A DNA stretch of 64,000 nucleotides from Scortum barcoo (taxonomy: Eukaryota; Chordata; Actinopteri; Centrarchiformes; Terapontidae). The stretch spans positions 3,850,380 through 3,914,379 of the forward strand of contig CM041538.1 of the NCBI GenBank assembly GCA_023238725.1, in the 5' to 3' direction. Positions within the stretch are counted from its first letter, which is position 1. The number at the start of each line of letters is the position of its first letter. The position numbers and the translations under genes are program-made. Shown here one piece after another: positions 33,563-46,915 of this stretch. The notes under the pieces are model-generated. The model saw nothing but the letters and a program-made list of their open reading frames with translations, was not told the origin of the DNA and did no database searches.

Positions 33563-36429
33563 CTCTCTGCCCGAATTAAGAGTGAAAATGTAAGAATGAT
33601 GACGTGCATCTTAAATGTGATGCACCATCGTTGTGATGGAGGAAATGGTTCGTGCATATTTGCATATTTTGCGCACGCATTTGTGCATGTCTTGTGCATG
33701 TGCTAGTATTTTCCAGCAGCTTATTTAATGTGAGTTTAATTTGAGTTTTTCTTTCAAGTTCAAACTTAAACACCCATGAGGATAAATTCGGTCGCTGCGG
33801 ACCCGACAGAATAAAAACATGTCGGTGGAAAATGTAACTCAGTATCACCGAAATACACACATGCAACGGACAATTTCAACACGAATTCTTCAGTAGATCC
33901 GTGAATGGAAATATCAGTGAATATATGTGAAACAAGAACTGGGTTAATGGTCTGAAAATAGCAGCAGCTGCAGTTGCAAAAAATGCAGTGAACAGTAATT
34001 GACATGGCATATTTAAAAACACATTACATAAGCACATAATGGTGATCTTCAGGAGATCCAAAAATGTGCCTGCGTCCAAACTGAGCCGAGTCTCACAAAA
34101 TGTTAAATGTTTATGTGCAACACTTTACTTTGCATGGAATTGTCTTAGTCAAAGTCTGATGTGAGTTTTCACAGAACAAGTATAAGAGGAAAAAAAGCCC
34201 TAATTCAGTTAAAATACAACTATTATCACAGAAGGATAAACATGCAATAACATGTAAGTAAACAAGGCAGCATAAATTATAGCAGACCTACATCATGGAG
34301 AAAATTAAATTATGTAATTATATAAGAATATGAAAATAGGCTATATCATTTAAAATACACAATTACTAGAATTACACATCTGTAGGGGGGGTGTTAGATT
34401 TTAGTGTACAGATTTTAATAATAATGGCTTTATATAACATTAAGAGCTCACCTGAATGTCAGTCCTACATTATGGGAAGTGTTTACCTGCATGTGCATAC
34501 ATGTGTATTATATGTATTCACCTTACCAAAATATTCCCCATGAATACTGGACACACATGCAGAAAAGTGACAGTATGATGCGTTCATTTCGTCTTCTCAT
34601 CCCAACCATCATATTTTAAAGCTGTAGATGGAGCTTGTGATGATAATGATAATATTTATTTTAATACAGCAGCTCTCAAAAAGGTTTACAAGCAATTGTC
34701 CATAATGATTCATGCTGGAAAGAAAGCCAGATTAACATATTTATGCGGCCCCAGGCAAAAACTAGTTGCTAGGCCCCCATTAAGCCCCACTCCTCCCCAT
34801 CTCTGTGGATTGTGGATCTGTGGAGTATCTGTATGCAGGAATATTACAAAGCTACAGGTTTGCTGTGTGGTGATCTGATTAAACAAAATTTACCACTATG
34901 CACTTGTATCAGTTAAAATATTCACAGTCTCAAGTTTGGAGGAAGGAATATTCCTCAAGGAGGAACATCAAGCTCGGCTAAAAGAGCCTCACCAATTCAA
35001 TCATTTCTTTGATGTGGTTTGGACCTTGCTGTCATTATTTTATTAATGCTTTATTCAGACATTCTTAAATTTAGTAGTTCCTGCTACAGCGGAGGCTAAT
35101 GGAAATCCAATAAAACAAACAAATAATCCCTCCCCTGCTGTCTGAACTCACATCCGCTTCAATTGTGTGTTAGTATATTTTGATATCCGCAAACAAAAAT
35201 TACAGCCAATCAAATGACTACAAAACCACAATAAATCAAAGGTTTTGGGGCACCCAGGGAGTCTAGGGGCCTCAGGCAGTCCACTTCATCGAGAAATATT
35301 TAAATCAAAGGATAATTTGATCTGTAAATTGGATTGAAATATGAAAAATAGTCTGTATCAGCACCTGTTACATAAATGCCTCCTCAGCAGGGTGATTCGA
35401 TTAGGTTGATCACCTCAGTATAAAATTGTCAGTTGTCCAAACAGCTATATGCAGTCTTAATTGTCCAATCAGATAAGAAGCCAAAATAAGAGGCTTTCAG
35501 AATGAGCTCCTCTTCAGTGCACATACATACATACATACCTACCTGCCTTCAGAGGACAAATGCAGGTGTTTCAGTGGCAAGACTGATGACCTTGCTTTTT
35601 GTTGCACACGCTCAGATCACTAAGATCTCTGAGAAAGTCAATGGACCGGCTCATCAATGAAGAAGTCAATGCAAAGCACTTTGGGCCCTCCTAACAAAAA
35701 GTCTCTACAGTACATGTGCACAGTCAATTACTATGTGGTCAATATCCACTATCGTCCAGCGTGTTTTAAATCAATAGGCTGCAGAGTTGAGATCACCACA
35801 GCAAGAAGAAAGACAATCTGACCCCCGTCTGACAGGAGACTAATAAGATTTTGTCTAGTGTTCCTGCTAACAAAGTGAAAAGAGCTCACACACTCTCCCA
35901 CTAAGGTTCTTTTAGTGTCTTAAAGTGTGTCTAAAGATTTTAAGCTCCAAAATGAATTTGAAATCTTTTTTCAGACGTATTTGTCTTTAAATATATTTGC
36001 TCTGCAATGAAGAAGTGTCCCATATAGAGTCCCCTTTTTTGCTGCACTGAAGCCACAGTGATACAAGTTTTAAAATCCCAATGAGCTTTCAGTGTGGAAT
36101 TGACTAATGATAACACTTTTATACCCATCATATAGCCTCCATAAGCAGATAATAAAAATAAATGCATGTTTATGTGATACACCATTGCTGTGGTCGAGGA
36201 TGTTTTGTGCGAGAATGAACTTGTATGTGATCATAAGCGGATGACGCTGGTGTGTGCATATGCACTGTATACTGTGAATATTTATTTTTAAATGATTTTA
36301 TATTGGACTCTTGGGACCCCAGACTGTAGGCTAAAACACACCAAAATAAACAAACGAGAAGACTCTCAGTGAAGCTGCTCTCTGCAGGTCTGGACCAAAT
36401 TCATGTCTCATTCTAACTCTGAGGACAGA

Positions 36430-36656
36430 ATCATCAATAGAGGCCTTTAAGCACCTCTTAAAAACATACCATTTCAGTCTGGCTCTTACCTACCTCACCA
36501 CTTTTACGCTACAATCTCATCACTTCCTCCACTTTATAGGTACGTCAACAAGTGTTCAAATAGCTATTTAGGTTTTCTGCTTTCTTTCTCTAATTATTTT
36601 CCTCTTAACACCTTGAGCTGCATCCCGCATGTATACGGCACTATATAAATAAATCT
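36430..36656 (+). mobile_element. LINE C-terminal/3' UTR remnant
   Basis: TTTAAGCACCTCTTAAAAAC translates FKHLLKTYHFSLAL, like the FKKxLKTHLF end of fish LINE reverse transcriptases. It is followed by CACCTTGAGCTGCA and GGCACTATATAAATAAA, the usual 3' end of that family. Family name not assigned. Confidence 0.6.
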
Positions 36657-36807
36657 GTCCATGGTGCAGCACTTAAACTGCTTTAAGTTGTTTTGGAACA
36701 TAAAATGCAGCGTTATTTTCCGTCTCATATCCCCACTGGCTCATTCAAAGTGTCTCATCTTTCCTGTTTAGCATCTAACCAGTGAAGTGAAGTGATACAG
36801 CAGCGAG

Positions 36808-36837
36808 CACACACACACACACACAAACACACACACA
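36808..36837. repeat. (CA)n microsatellite
   Basis: CA units with one AAACAC interruption. Confidence 0.9.
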
Positions 36838-37001
36838 GGCTCCATTTCTCTCTCAACTGAAGTAAGTGACAGCTGCAGATTTTTGGACCATCCCTCCCTC
36901 CAGGATGCCTGACAGTCCCCCGTTGCCATGGCAACAGAGGCAGTAAGACTAGCAGTTCTGACTGATATACTGCTGAGGTGTTTCCCAATCTGACACCCCA
37001 G

Positions 37002-37003
<2 letters not shown>

Positions 37004-37036
<33 letters not shown>
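37004..37036. repeat. (CT)n microsatellite
   Basis: About 16 CT units. Confidence 0.95.
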
Positions 37037-37039
<3 letters not shown>

Positions 37040-37502
37040 TGTCTCTCTTGTGCCACTCTCTCTCGCTCGCTCTCTGACTTTCTTTCAGGTGGTTTGAGAT
37101 GATGAGTGCAGCTGATGTGTTTGTATCTGTCTGCGCCGTGGTGACACAGCGCCCTGCCCTGCTGGCTCATTGTGCTCACTGACATTTCTCCAAATTGAGG
37201 CTCTGACATGAAGGACGGGGTGGTGCAGATGAAAGCTTCAGAGGTGACCAAGCCGCACAAACCCTCCCACCGACCATGCAAAAACAGCCATGAGGGTTCA
37301 GGTAGCCGTGTGTGGTGCAAGCATGCGTGTGTCCATGTACATATGTGTAGAGCAGGTATATTCATAAATTTATAATAAACTCAAAATGTCAGACCAAGTC
37401 TAACACCCCCCCAAGCCAGCTGACCCCGAGACTGTAGCTTTGATTTGTCAGGTGCTTCAGTGCCGTAATCACAGGCAGGTGATTTCCTGTTCTTGGACCC
37501 TA

Positions 37503-37535
37503 GTGTGTGTGTGTGTGTGTGTATGTGTGTGTGTG
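37503..37535. repeat. (GT)n microsatellite
   Basis: GT units with one GTAT interruption. Confidence 0.95.
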
Positions 37536-40495
37536 AAGGGAGCCAGTTGGCAGAGAGACACAGAGACAGATAAATGGGAACTTAGCAGACTGGGCTCTTC
37601 AGCACATTCATGAATAGGAGCCCTCCACCAGGGCTGAGGAAGCTGCTGCTGCTGCTGCACTGTTGTTTGCATCCATGAATAAACCTGCTTGCTGCCATTC
37701 ACACAAACACAATTAGCTCCATGCTTCTCCTATGGAAGACCGGAATAGATGAACACAGAAACCAGCTCTCATGCATAAACGCTGATATTTATACAACCGC
37801 TAAAATACCTCACGAACTGTGTTGACAGCATAATCACTCTACACCGATGGATTGGAGTGGATTTATTCTTACATCTTTATTTGATGTTAGCATGTAGGTG
37901 AGGTCAAAAGAAAAAAAAACAAGGAAGAAAATTCTAGTTAAACATTTAAATCCATCTTTGACATCTCCATACTGTTGCTTTAATGTGTTTTTTTTAAAGC
38001 GCTCAACAACAACAGCACGTTGTTCGTATGCATCCATATGCACAAGAGGGGAAATGAAAAAGATGAGAGAGACACAAAAAGGGAGTGTTCAGCAATAGGC
38101 TGTGTGTTAAAGTGTGTGTTTGCATGTATAAATGTGTGTGTGCGTGCATGTGGCCTCTTGGGTTGCAGTGTGCGTTTGTGTGGGAGTGCTATTGAGAGAT
38201 ATTTTTAATTCTGTGTGTCAGCTCCTCTCATCTCTCTCAGCAAGAGATGTTGGAGGGAAGCTGAAAAACATTTACAATGCAACTATCATTTAAATACACA
38301 CATCCGTCTGCTTGCATGCACACGCAGAGGTACAAACACACTCGTTCAAACACATACAGTTTCAGAGCCCTTTTATATGGCACCAGTTGCGTCTTTGAAA
38401 GTTAAAAAAAAGCCTGGCAGATTGTCTGTGTTTTTTTTATGAATTTTGCTCGGAGTGCTTGTGAGGGAATTTTACATGAACACGATTAAAATATGAATGC
38501 GATCCTGAATGGATACAATGCCAGATGAATCCAAATGATTGATGAAATCTGCCTGTCAATCCACAAAAAACACTTCAATCTGATACTGAAGGTGATGAAA
38601 GATGAAACAGACTAACTGTTCCTTGCCACTTATGAGAAGAAATCAACAACTTCTGGTGCTTAGTTTGAAATTAAAAGGAGGCTTTTAATTCTCCTGACAC
38701 CTCCAAGCCACAGTGACTAAATAATACTTCACCATACGGTGGGTGATGACAATAATAATTCCCTGTGGAGCAGTAGTCGTAGACCTAATGACTTTCTTCC
38801 ATGCCACTGCTTTTAGGAGTGTGTAAAGTCACTGTGGACTGCAAAGTAGGATTAAGGTCGTCCTGGTGGAATACAGCACAGGATTTCTCTCAAGTAAAAA
38901 GGTAAATGGATTTCGCTCACACTCCTATTCTCTGTGATGTTTGTGGTAAAACACAACTGTCTCAATCACACGTCACACAGCATGTATACCAGGAAAGATA
39001 TTCTAGTCTATTTGTTTATCCAGACATGACAGACCTGCAGTTTCAAATCCACAGACATTAAACTCTAGACATACATATGTATATAGCAAAAAATATTTCA
39101 AGCCTCTTGATGCACCAGCACATTATTAGAATCATTGCTGTTAAACAATTGGGATGGATCCCAAAGGTGAGTCACAGGGAGATTAAAATGCTTCCTCCAG
39201 TGATTCTATAGAAATTTAGTATCTGAAGGTACTGACTGCTGACTGAAAAGCTAAATGTATCCTTGAGGCTGCTGGGTTGCAGATTACATAAGAAACGACA
39301 TTGCGGTCCATCAGTATTAAATAAAGTATGACTTTGAGGTTAAACTGCAGACCGCCAGCTTTATTAAGGAAGGTTCACATTTTTCAACACTTCATTCAGG
39401 TTCTCCTGACCTCAGGAAAGGCAAAGGCAGAAGAAGCAGGATGTTTCTCGGACACTACAGAGGCTCTTGAGGTGTTACTGAAGTGTCACTCGACAACACC
39501 AATGTTCTGTATTTCAGTGGGCGATAACTCGATCGAGGCAGCGATCAGCTACCTCTTCTCCTGCTGGTGATCGGCACTATACACCAAAGGTGGAGGATGA
39601 ACCCTGTTGTACACAAATAACATTACATTAGAAATACTCTGTTACATCAAAGTAAAGTCATTCATTAAATGTTAAATGTGTTAAATGTTACTTTTCTACA
39701 TGAATATTAACATCAAAGTAAAAATATATTTAATATGCAGTATTATGTTATATATTATTATTATATTATTGTATTATTATAAATTATAATCTTCATTTTG
39801 ATTTTGTAATAGTCATGAACAGAGATGTCAAAATACTTATTTTGTTGTTTCAGGTGGAGGAGTAGCAGTCAGCGACCATCTACTGCGAGGAAGAGTTAGT
39901 CTCAGTTCAGATTTCACTGCTGAACCAGACTGAAGTCAAAATAATTTCTCAAAAGAAGCAGGAAAAGTGAAGCAGGCTAAAGTACAAACCTGGAAGAGCA
40001 TTGCTTCTGATTTCTGTGAGTCACAGATTTCAGACAATCAAACTGCAAACAGGATCTGACAGAAAATATGATGATTTATATTACTGTATATTTTTCTTAG
40101 TACCTTTAAAAGGCCAGTGATTACAATACTCATGTGGATGTGCATACCCTTAAAAAAGATGAAAGACTTCCAATTATAATTCTTGTTTATTACAACTTAA
40201 TCTCATATTCATATCTGTTACTTATAATACATTTGTATACCCTCCAAAGTCCTGCTCAGACAAAACATTTGATTAAGTTTCTGTAAAATCTGTTCAGAAC
40301 TGGAAATAGAAGTAAAAGATACAACCTTGTAGTTACAGAGAGCTTCATACAATTATAATCAGTCTCCCACAGCATTTTTCTACTGAAAATGTTGAGAGAC
40401 TTTCTAAAAAAAAAAGGACACTTTCAAGTTAAATTGCCTTTAACTGGCAATTTCAAAATATTCTCTAACCTGGATGACTGAGAGTTTTCATAGAT

Positions 40496-40850
40496 ACACT
40501 ACGAGTCAAAAGTTTGGACACACCTTCTCATTCAATGTTTTTTCTTTATTTTCTTTATTATTTTTGACATTGTAGATTAATACTGAAGACATCAAAACTA
40601 TAAAAGAACACATATGGAATTATGTAGTAAAGAAAAAAGTGTTAAACAAACCAGAATATGTTTTATATTTTAGATTTTTCAGAGTAGCCACCTTTTGATT
40701 TGACAGTCTCAAACACATTAAGAAGGCAAGAAATTCCACAAATGAACCCTTGGAAAGGCACACCTGTTAACTGAAAACCATTCCAGGTGACCACCTCATG
40801 AAGCTGATTGAGAGAAAGCCAAGAGTGTGCAAAGCTGTCATCAAATTAGT
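40496..40850 (+). mobile_element. non-autonomous DNA transposon, 'GTCAAAAGTTTGGACACACC' family
   Basis: Starts CACTACGAGTCAAAAGTTTG and continues TGTAGATTAATACTGAAGAC, ACATATGGAATTATGTAGTA and AGAATATGTTTTATATTTTA, then TCCAGGTGACCACCTCATGA. This is a very abundant Tc1/mariner-like fish repeat from memory. The inverted right end is missing, so it is truncated. Confidence 0.7.
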
Positions 40851-41232
40851 CGTTTGCTTTTGGCTTTAAAATACAAAAAACCAAAGGGAGGCTCAGAATT
40901 AAGAAAACCAAGGACACTGTAATTAGGGCTTTAGCTCACACAGTCCTGATGTTGACACAAGCTAAAAGTATTTTCTCGAGTACTACCTGTTCTGCGAGTG
41001 CGGTTCAATAGTTTCATTATTTTCAGATGAGGAAGTAGCAGGTGGCCAGTCTGATCAATGCAGGAGCTGGGCCGAGAGACAGAGAAACCCTCGGTGACCG
41101 CGGTCTGGGGTCGACTTTACAATCAACCTGACACATCAAATATTCAGCAGCGGCTTGGTGACACTCGGAAAAGACTGGAGCTGGAGACAGAGAGGAGGGA
41201 AAGCCATGGACATGATCACAAATCACCAGGTG

Positions 41233-41235
<3 letters not shown>

Positions 41236-41281
<46 letters not shown>
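41236..41281. repeat. (GT)n microsatellite
   Basis: About 22 GT units. Confidence 0.95.
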
Positions 41282-42235
41282 CACACTTAACACTGGCACT
41301 TATCCCCCAACAGATTATAGCTCCACAGATCAAATATTAAAGAAGCAGTGTGAATTATTGATCCCAATCAATGTTTGCAGATCAGAGCTCTCAGCTGACA
41401 GAGGAGGAGCTAATGAGTAGGTGCTAAATGGACAGCTGAGCAGCACTGTAGAGCCCCAGATACACTGCTGCTGTACAGAGGTGCTGAATCTAGGCCTGCT
41501 AATTAACCCTGTGATGATCATAAAGAGAGTCCGCATGTTATAAGCCGACCAGCATTAGATTTACTTTATTCAATTGGCTTTCCTATGTCTAATAAGGAAT
41601 TCATGGTCTTCCAGAAGCCAAAGACTGAATCCAAATTGACGTAATCTTCTAAGATTTTCCATAAAAAGTGGTCAAACAGGAAGATTTCTTGCTAGTTTTA
41701 CCACTCACCTCTGTTTCCTCACATTAAATAATCCAATTCAGAACCACCTTGACTAGCCAAAACTAAATGAGGATCAAGCCACAATCTCTAATAACAAACT
41801 GTGTAACTAAACTGTAGAGCCACTTTTTCTCCAGAATCTGTGTTCGCCTGCCATGGTCATTTGGTGGTGTTAATCTTAGGCAACTAAAACACATAAGGTT
41901 AAGGAAAGATCCTGATTACAGGTAAAACAAAACATCGATTGCAGGTTTGTGACCTCTCACACCACATATTACTTCCTCTTGTATTGGCGTGGATGTCTAA
42001 TATGAACACAAAACCAACACAGGGCTGGGAAGAACAATACCATCCGTGTGGTGTTTCAGGGTGTGTCCTCCTTCACACTCAAAAAACCAACCAGTTTTTG
42101 GACAATACATCAAGTCAAAGTGGGAACTGCAGTTCATCCAATCTGAGCAAAACACCCTCACAAAAACAAGACAGTCAGCAGCTTCACCTCTTAGTCACTG
42201 TTTCATTTCAAATCAAATGTGCTGGAAGACAGAGC

Positions 42236-42258
42236 CACCACAACAACAACAACAACAA
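42236..42258. repeat. (CAA)n microsatellite
   Basis: About seven CAA/ACA units followed by an A-run. Confidence 0.9.
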
Positions 42259-43571
42259 AAAAGGTGTCCAAATACTGCACTGTATTCCTCTCTCTCTTTT
42301 CTCTAAACGCACACACACGCTGACACACTCACAGGTAGAGCAGCTGTGAGCCCCACATCTGATTATGTTATTGACACTGGGCAGGAAACGCAAGTGGCAG
42401 CGTGCCTCATCTGAGTGTAAAATACACAGAGGACGAGACTGCTCCATCACATTAAATGACATAACTAGTTTACATCACCGCTGCTTTACTGCGTGCAGGG
42501 AACAAAGCTGACATATTAACATGGAGGAGCCTCGCGATCCATAAATTGCTTTGTTTATGCACTTGAATTGTTAATGCAGCGTGCTGGTTTGCCAGCCTTA
42601 GTTGTGTCTGAGCATCTCTAAGCCCCCAGGGTCTGTGCTACAACTGATGATTAGCATTTACATAATGAGCTAAATGTTAGCTGCTGCCTTAAACTGCTAC
42701 TTCTCAGCTGTAGGGGGCAAGCTGACCTCCACAGAAACAAACAGGAAGGCTTGGGGCAGGGGGTGGGACGACGACAACGTGGTAGGGTAATGTTGAGGTT
42801 CAAATCTAGAAAAGAAATTGTATTTTTAGGAATGCTTTGTAAAGCAAAAGTCATTGTCATTTTTCTATTATCAACAAATCCCCTGTAAAGACCCAAAGCA
42901 AGATTGATTGGATCCTATTAAGTATTGTATTGTGTGTGTGTGTGTGTGTGTATGTGTATCCAATCCAGATATACCTTTTTCATCTCAGCCATATAGAGCT
43001 CCACTGTCGTCCAAAAACTATTAAAAACACATCAATGAGGGGACAGGTGACATGTTCCTTTAATACTAGACACACTGTAGTTTATTTTGACTCAATCCCG
43101 CTGCCGCAAATACTCACCAGAGGACCAAATTAATCCGCTGCTGAAAATAGTCCACAACAAATGCACTATATACTCCTGTTTGAGTAACATTTGCGAAAAA
43201 CTACAGTGATCAGCTGTTTCACGGAATTAATTTCTCCCTTTGCATTTAAGTGAAACTGTATACTTGTGATTTATTTCTTCAGTAAGATCAATGGGTTCTC
43301 TACTCTGCCACAGAGAGAGTAGAGAAGTCAGAAATTATTAATCAGTTAATTAGAAAGACTAACGCATTGTTGGTTTTGGTCTTTTCAAGGGATTTGTTGA
43401 CAGTGACAAAAATACCTCCAACCTTGGCCTTTTATATCTGACAAAAGATAAAAATGTACCTCCTAGGCTAACATTGGCTCATTGCAGTTTTGCCTTTTTA
43501 CCCTGCTGATCATCACAAATAAACAAACAACAAGTGGATGATGTCTCTCATGGGCCATTCTCGTCATCCCA

Positions 43572-43998
43572 GTAGCTGATTAGCTTAGCTTAGCATAAAG
43601 AATAGAAACGGGCGGGGGGAAAGCTGGTCTGGCTCTAACAAAATCTGCCTACAAGCCCCTTGAAAGTATAAATGAATTCACTATATAGTTATAGTTATCA
43701 CCATTGATGCACAAAAAAAAAAAAGTATAAAATTACAATTTGCAGTTTTACGCGGGTTTATGTAGGACTATTTTTTGGCTGGCACCAGTTGCCAGGCAAC
43801 CAACAGGAACTCCATGAAATTGCAGATCATGACCAACAATTAACCGAATGGTCATTTTTACATTTTGATTTTTGTACAGACGGGATGATAACTTAAGATA
43901 TTTACTTTACAGACGGAAGAGTGCTGACCATCTTCACATCTGACTGCTGGCAAGAAAGTGAATCAGTGGATTTCCCAAAAATGTCAAACTACTCTTAA
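43572..43998 (+). mobile_element. palindromic MITE, copy 1
   Basis: GATTAGCTTAGCTTAGCATA, CTGGTCTGGCTCTAACAAAA, TCTGCCTACAAGCCCCT, ACAATTTGCAGTTTTACGCG, AGTTGCCAGGCAACCAACAG, and a right end GGCAAGAAAGTGAATCAGTG then TTTCCCAAAAATGTCAAACT. The order and the GTTGCCAGGCAAC centre match a palindromic fish MITE I recognise. Confidence 0.65.
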
Positions 43999-44464
43999 AT
44001 TCACAGAAAAATACACAGGACATTACTTGGTCTCATTGGTTTGTCATTTTAAAAAATCATCATCTTCATCTGCATTTCTTGCTCCTCTAAACAAAAGACT
44101 GCCTCGCTCTTCCTTCCAAAGACAGCCTCTTCCTCCTCTTCCTCCTCTCTATCACAATTTGTCTTCTCGAAACACAGACAGCTTGCCTGACCGCCTGGAA
44201 TACACATTCAGATCTGCTTGTCACTTTACATCTCCCTCGTCTTTCCTCCTCTTCACTCTGTCTAGCCCTCTTCCTCATAATCTCTCTATCTGTCCATCTC
44301 ACCTCCCCCCACCCCTTTATGTGAGCATGCTAGTCAATAGAGATGTCCTGCTTTTAATGCCGGGGGAACCGAGGGAGGACCGGGAGCATAAGGAGGGGGG
44401 GCTCTAAACTCAAAGAGTGGGGGCTCTAAATGTAAACAGTGGCACGCAGAGCAGCTTAAGAGGG

Positions 44465-44475
44465 CTATAAATAGA
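44465..44475 (+). promoter_or_regulatory. isolated TATA-like motif
   Basis: GGCTATAAATAGAGCG contains a textbook CTATAAATAG. It is preceded by a G-rich patch and followed by about 50 purine-rich bases. No ORF begins downstream. It may be chance or the promoter of a non-coding transcript. Confidence 0.2.
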
Positions 44476-44930
44476 GCGAAAGAGCAAGAGAGGGAGCAAG
44501 CAGGAGAGAGATAGAGCGAGAAAGCTTTGCTTACGGAATAAAAATTGCTCCCGACAGTCAGGGATTAGTGCTTCCCTGGAGGATTTTCACTCCAAAGCCC
44601 AATCTGGGGCGATTGGGAAGCGCACCAGCCTCAGTCATCTTAATTCAGTTAAACCCTGCCCAACACAGATAGACAAGAGATGCATGTATGTTTGCGTGCA
44701 TCATTCGGAAATATACATTTAAATACACACACATGTTTAGCTGGTAGTGGCAGAGGGTGAAGCAGAATGAGTTGGAGGAGTCAGATAGAAAAAGAGGAGA
44801 ACATAGAAATAGACATTTAAAAAGAAAACGGAAGTGATACACTCTGACTGAGCTGGTACAGATGTAAAGCTGTGTGTGTTTTGGTTGGTCGTAATTGAAA
44901 GATACACACTTAAATGCTACCATGCATGCG

Positions 44931-44937
44931 CACACAA

Positions 44938-44968
<31 letters not shown>

Positions 44969-44973
44969 CACAC
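44931..44973. repeat. (CA)n microsatellite
   Basis: CA units with AAA interruptions; a second CA patch at about 45061-45098. Confidence 0.9.
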
Positions 44974-46437
44974 TACTGTGAGCCTCATTACCAACAGATT
45001 ACTCAGCACCTGATCCTGCTAAGCTTGTTAAACAACACTGTTCTGCAGCAAACAGGAAGGCACACACACACCCGCACACAGGAACACACACACACACTCG
45101 AAGTGAGAGGCTAAGAATAACTATTGTCATACAGAACAAAACAATGGAAACCTCCTCCCCAGTAAAATGGCAGACATTCACATAACTGTCTAATGGGATT
45201 TTTTAAATCACTACATTGTGTCATTTTTAAAGCAGCATCAGTAGATGTTTGGCCACAAAGTGGCAGATATACATAAAGTTATATCTAATGTATCTAATGT
45301 GGTGTTTAGAACATCAGCCCGATAATGGCTGGACCTAATTGACAAAGATCATTTACACTCTACTCCAACCCTGCACAGTATGCCACAATATAAGAACACT
45401 GATGCTGCAACTGCAACACATCACAATGTCCTTCAAAAGGACTTGTATGTTTTTTTGCCATGTCTCACCTAGTACAACTTCTTGTTGGTCCTGTCAGGTG
45501 GAAGAGTGAAGTCGCTCTCTGGCATCTCCTTTTGAATCACATAAGTACGGTACAGTATTGAATGGCCGTGTCTCTTTGCCAAGTCAAGGCAAAAACCACA
45601 TGGTTATATGATTTCAGAATGGAAATAATAATGTGTAATTTGATCAGTTTACCCAAACAACTGCCTGTCTACACATCCTGCAGAGAAAAAGCAGCTGGAT
45701 TAACTCAGCCGCTAAGGGGGCAGAAGAACTTTCATTCAAGGTGAACAGCACACACACAGCATCATTATCATATGGGAGTCATGTATGTACACATGACAAA
45801 TGTTTGCTCTCCTTTTAGCTCTGTTTGGTCTCCACCACCCCTCAAGAAAAAATATTAAGCTGCATGATGTTCTTGACCAGCTAGTTTCTAAGTCTGTCTG
45901 GCTGCTGTTTGGTTCTGAGCAGGTAGTGTGCAATTCATCAGAGCCTGTTTGCTGAAAAGAGCTGCTGCTGCTGGAAACACTGGGATTGATTCAGACAGTA
46001 AACGAGCTGTAAAACCAAAACTATGAGCCAAAATATGATTAAAAAAAAAGGTCTGTAGAGCTGAAGTCCAGAAATTCTCCATCTCATGTTATTAATAAAA
46101 CCCATCAAAGTCCTTTTAGATTGTCTCACAAAGCCTTAACAAGGCTTTTTTTTCTTGGTGGATGAAAAGCTGACATTTTGGAGATACGTGCGCGTACGTG
46201 CAGAGGCCCATGCAGCCCTTTACTGCTCAGCAGTGTGTGAGAAATTAAGTATGTGTACAGTAGCAGTGCTGCAGGCTTCCTTCTGCTGAGGCGCTACACA
46301 CATCTTAGTTCCCACAGCAACACATCAGCACTCAACTCTACCATGGTGGAGCCAGTAAACAAAATCTGTGTGTGTGTATTCCTGAACGTCTATCAGTATG
46401 AGGACCAGTTTGATTATTAACCCTTGATGGTAAGGAC

Positions 46438-46915
46438 ATTTTACAAAGTGAGGACAGTTTTGAAAATAAGAGTGTTTAAAATGAAGACATTTGTGCAAAA
46501 AGAAAACATTTTACAGAGTGAGGACAGTTTTGAAAATAAGTGAGTGTTTAAAATGAAGACATTTGTGCAAAAAAGAAGACATTTTACAGAGTGAGGACAT
46601 TTTTGGAAGGTGAAAATATTTGATGTATGTTTTTTTTTGTTACCCAAGCACATTTTGCAAAGTTAGAATGTTTTTGAAAGGTGAGGACCTCTGTGGAAAG
46701 TGTCTTTTTTATTCTTTGGAACATGAGGATATTTTGGGAGGTGAGTACATTTGTGATGGGAGTGGACATTTTGCAAATTAAGCACGTTTTTGCTAAATTA
46801 ATAAAATTAGGAAGAATCTTTTAATAGGGAAGACATTCTTAAATAGTGAAAACATTTTTAAAAAGTGAAGGCATATTTAAAAAGTGAGGACATTTTATCC
46901 AGTCCTCACACCTTC
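46438..46915 (+). repeat. minisatellite of 'GTGAGGACATTTT' units, with a 72-bp higher-order duplication
   Basis: The left part has two near-identical units of about 72 bases (ATTTTACAAAGTGAGGACAG then TTTTGAAAATAAG, GTGTTTAAAATGAAGACATT, TGTGCAAAAAG), followed by a third partial unit. The right part is a decaying array of about 18-20-base units of the form AAAGTGAGGACATTTTT. Confidence 0.85.

Noticed and set aside
46438..46770. 70- and 61-residue minus-strand ORFs with repeated NVFILNT-like peptides
   Set aside because: The peptide repetition comes from the DNA minisatellite; no start context or homology.
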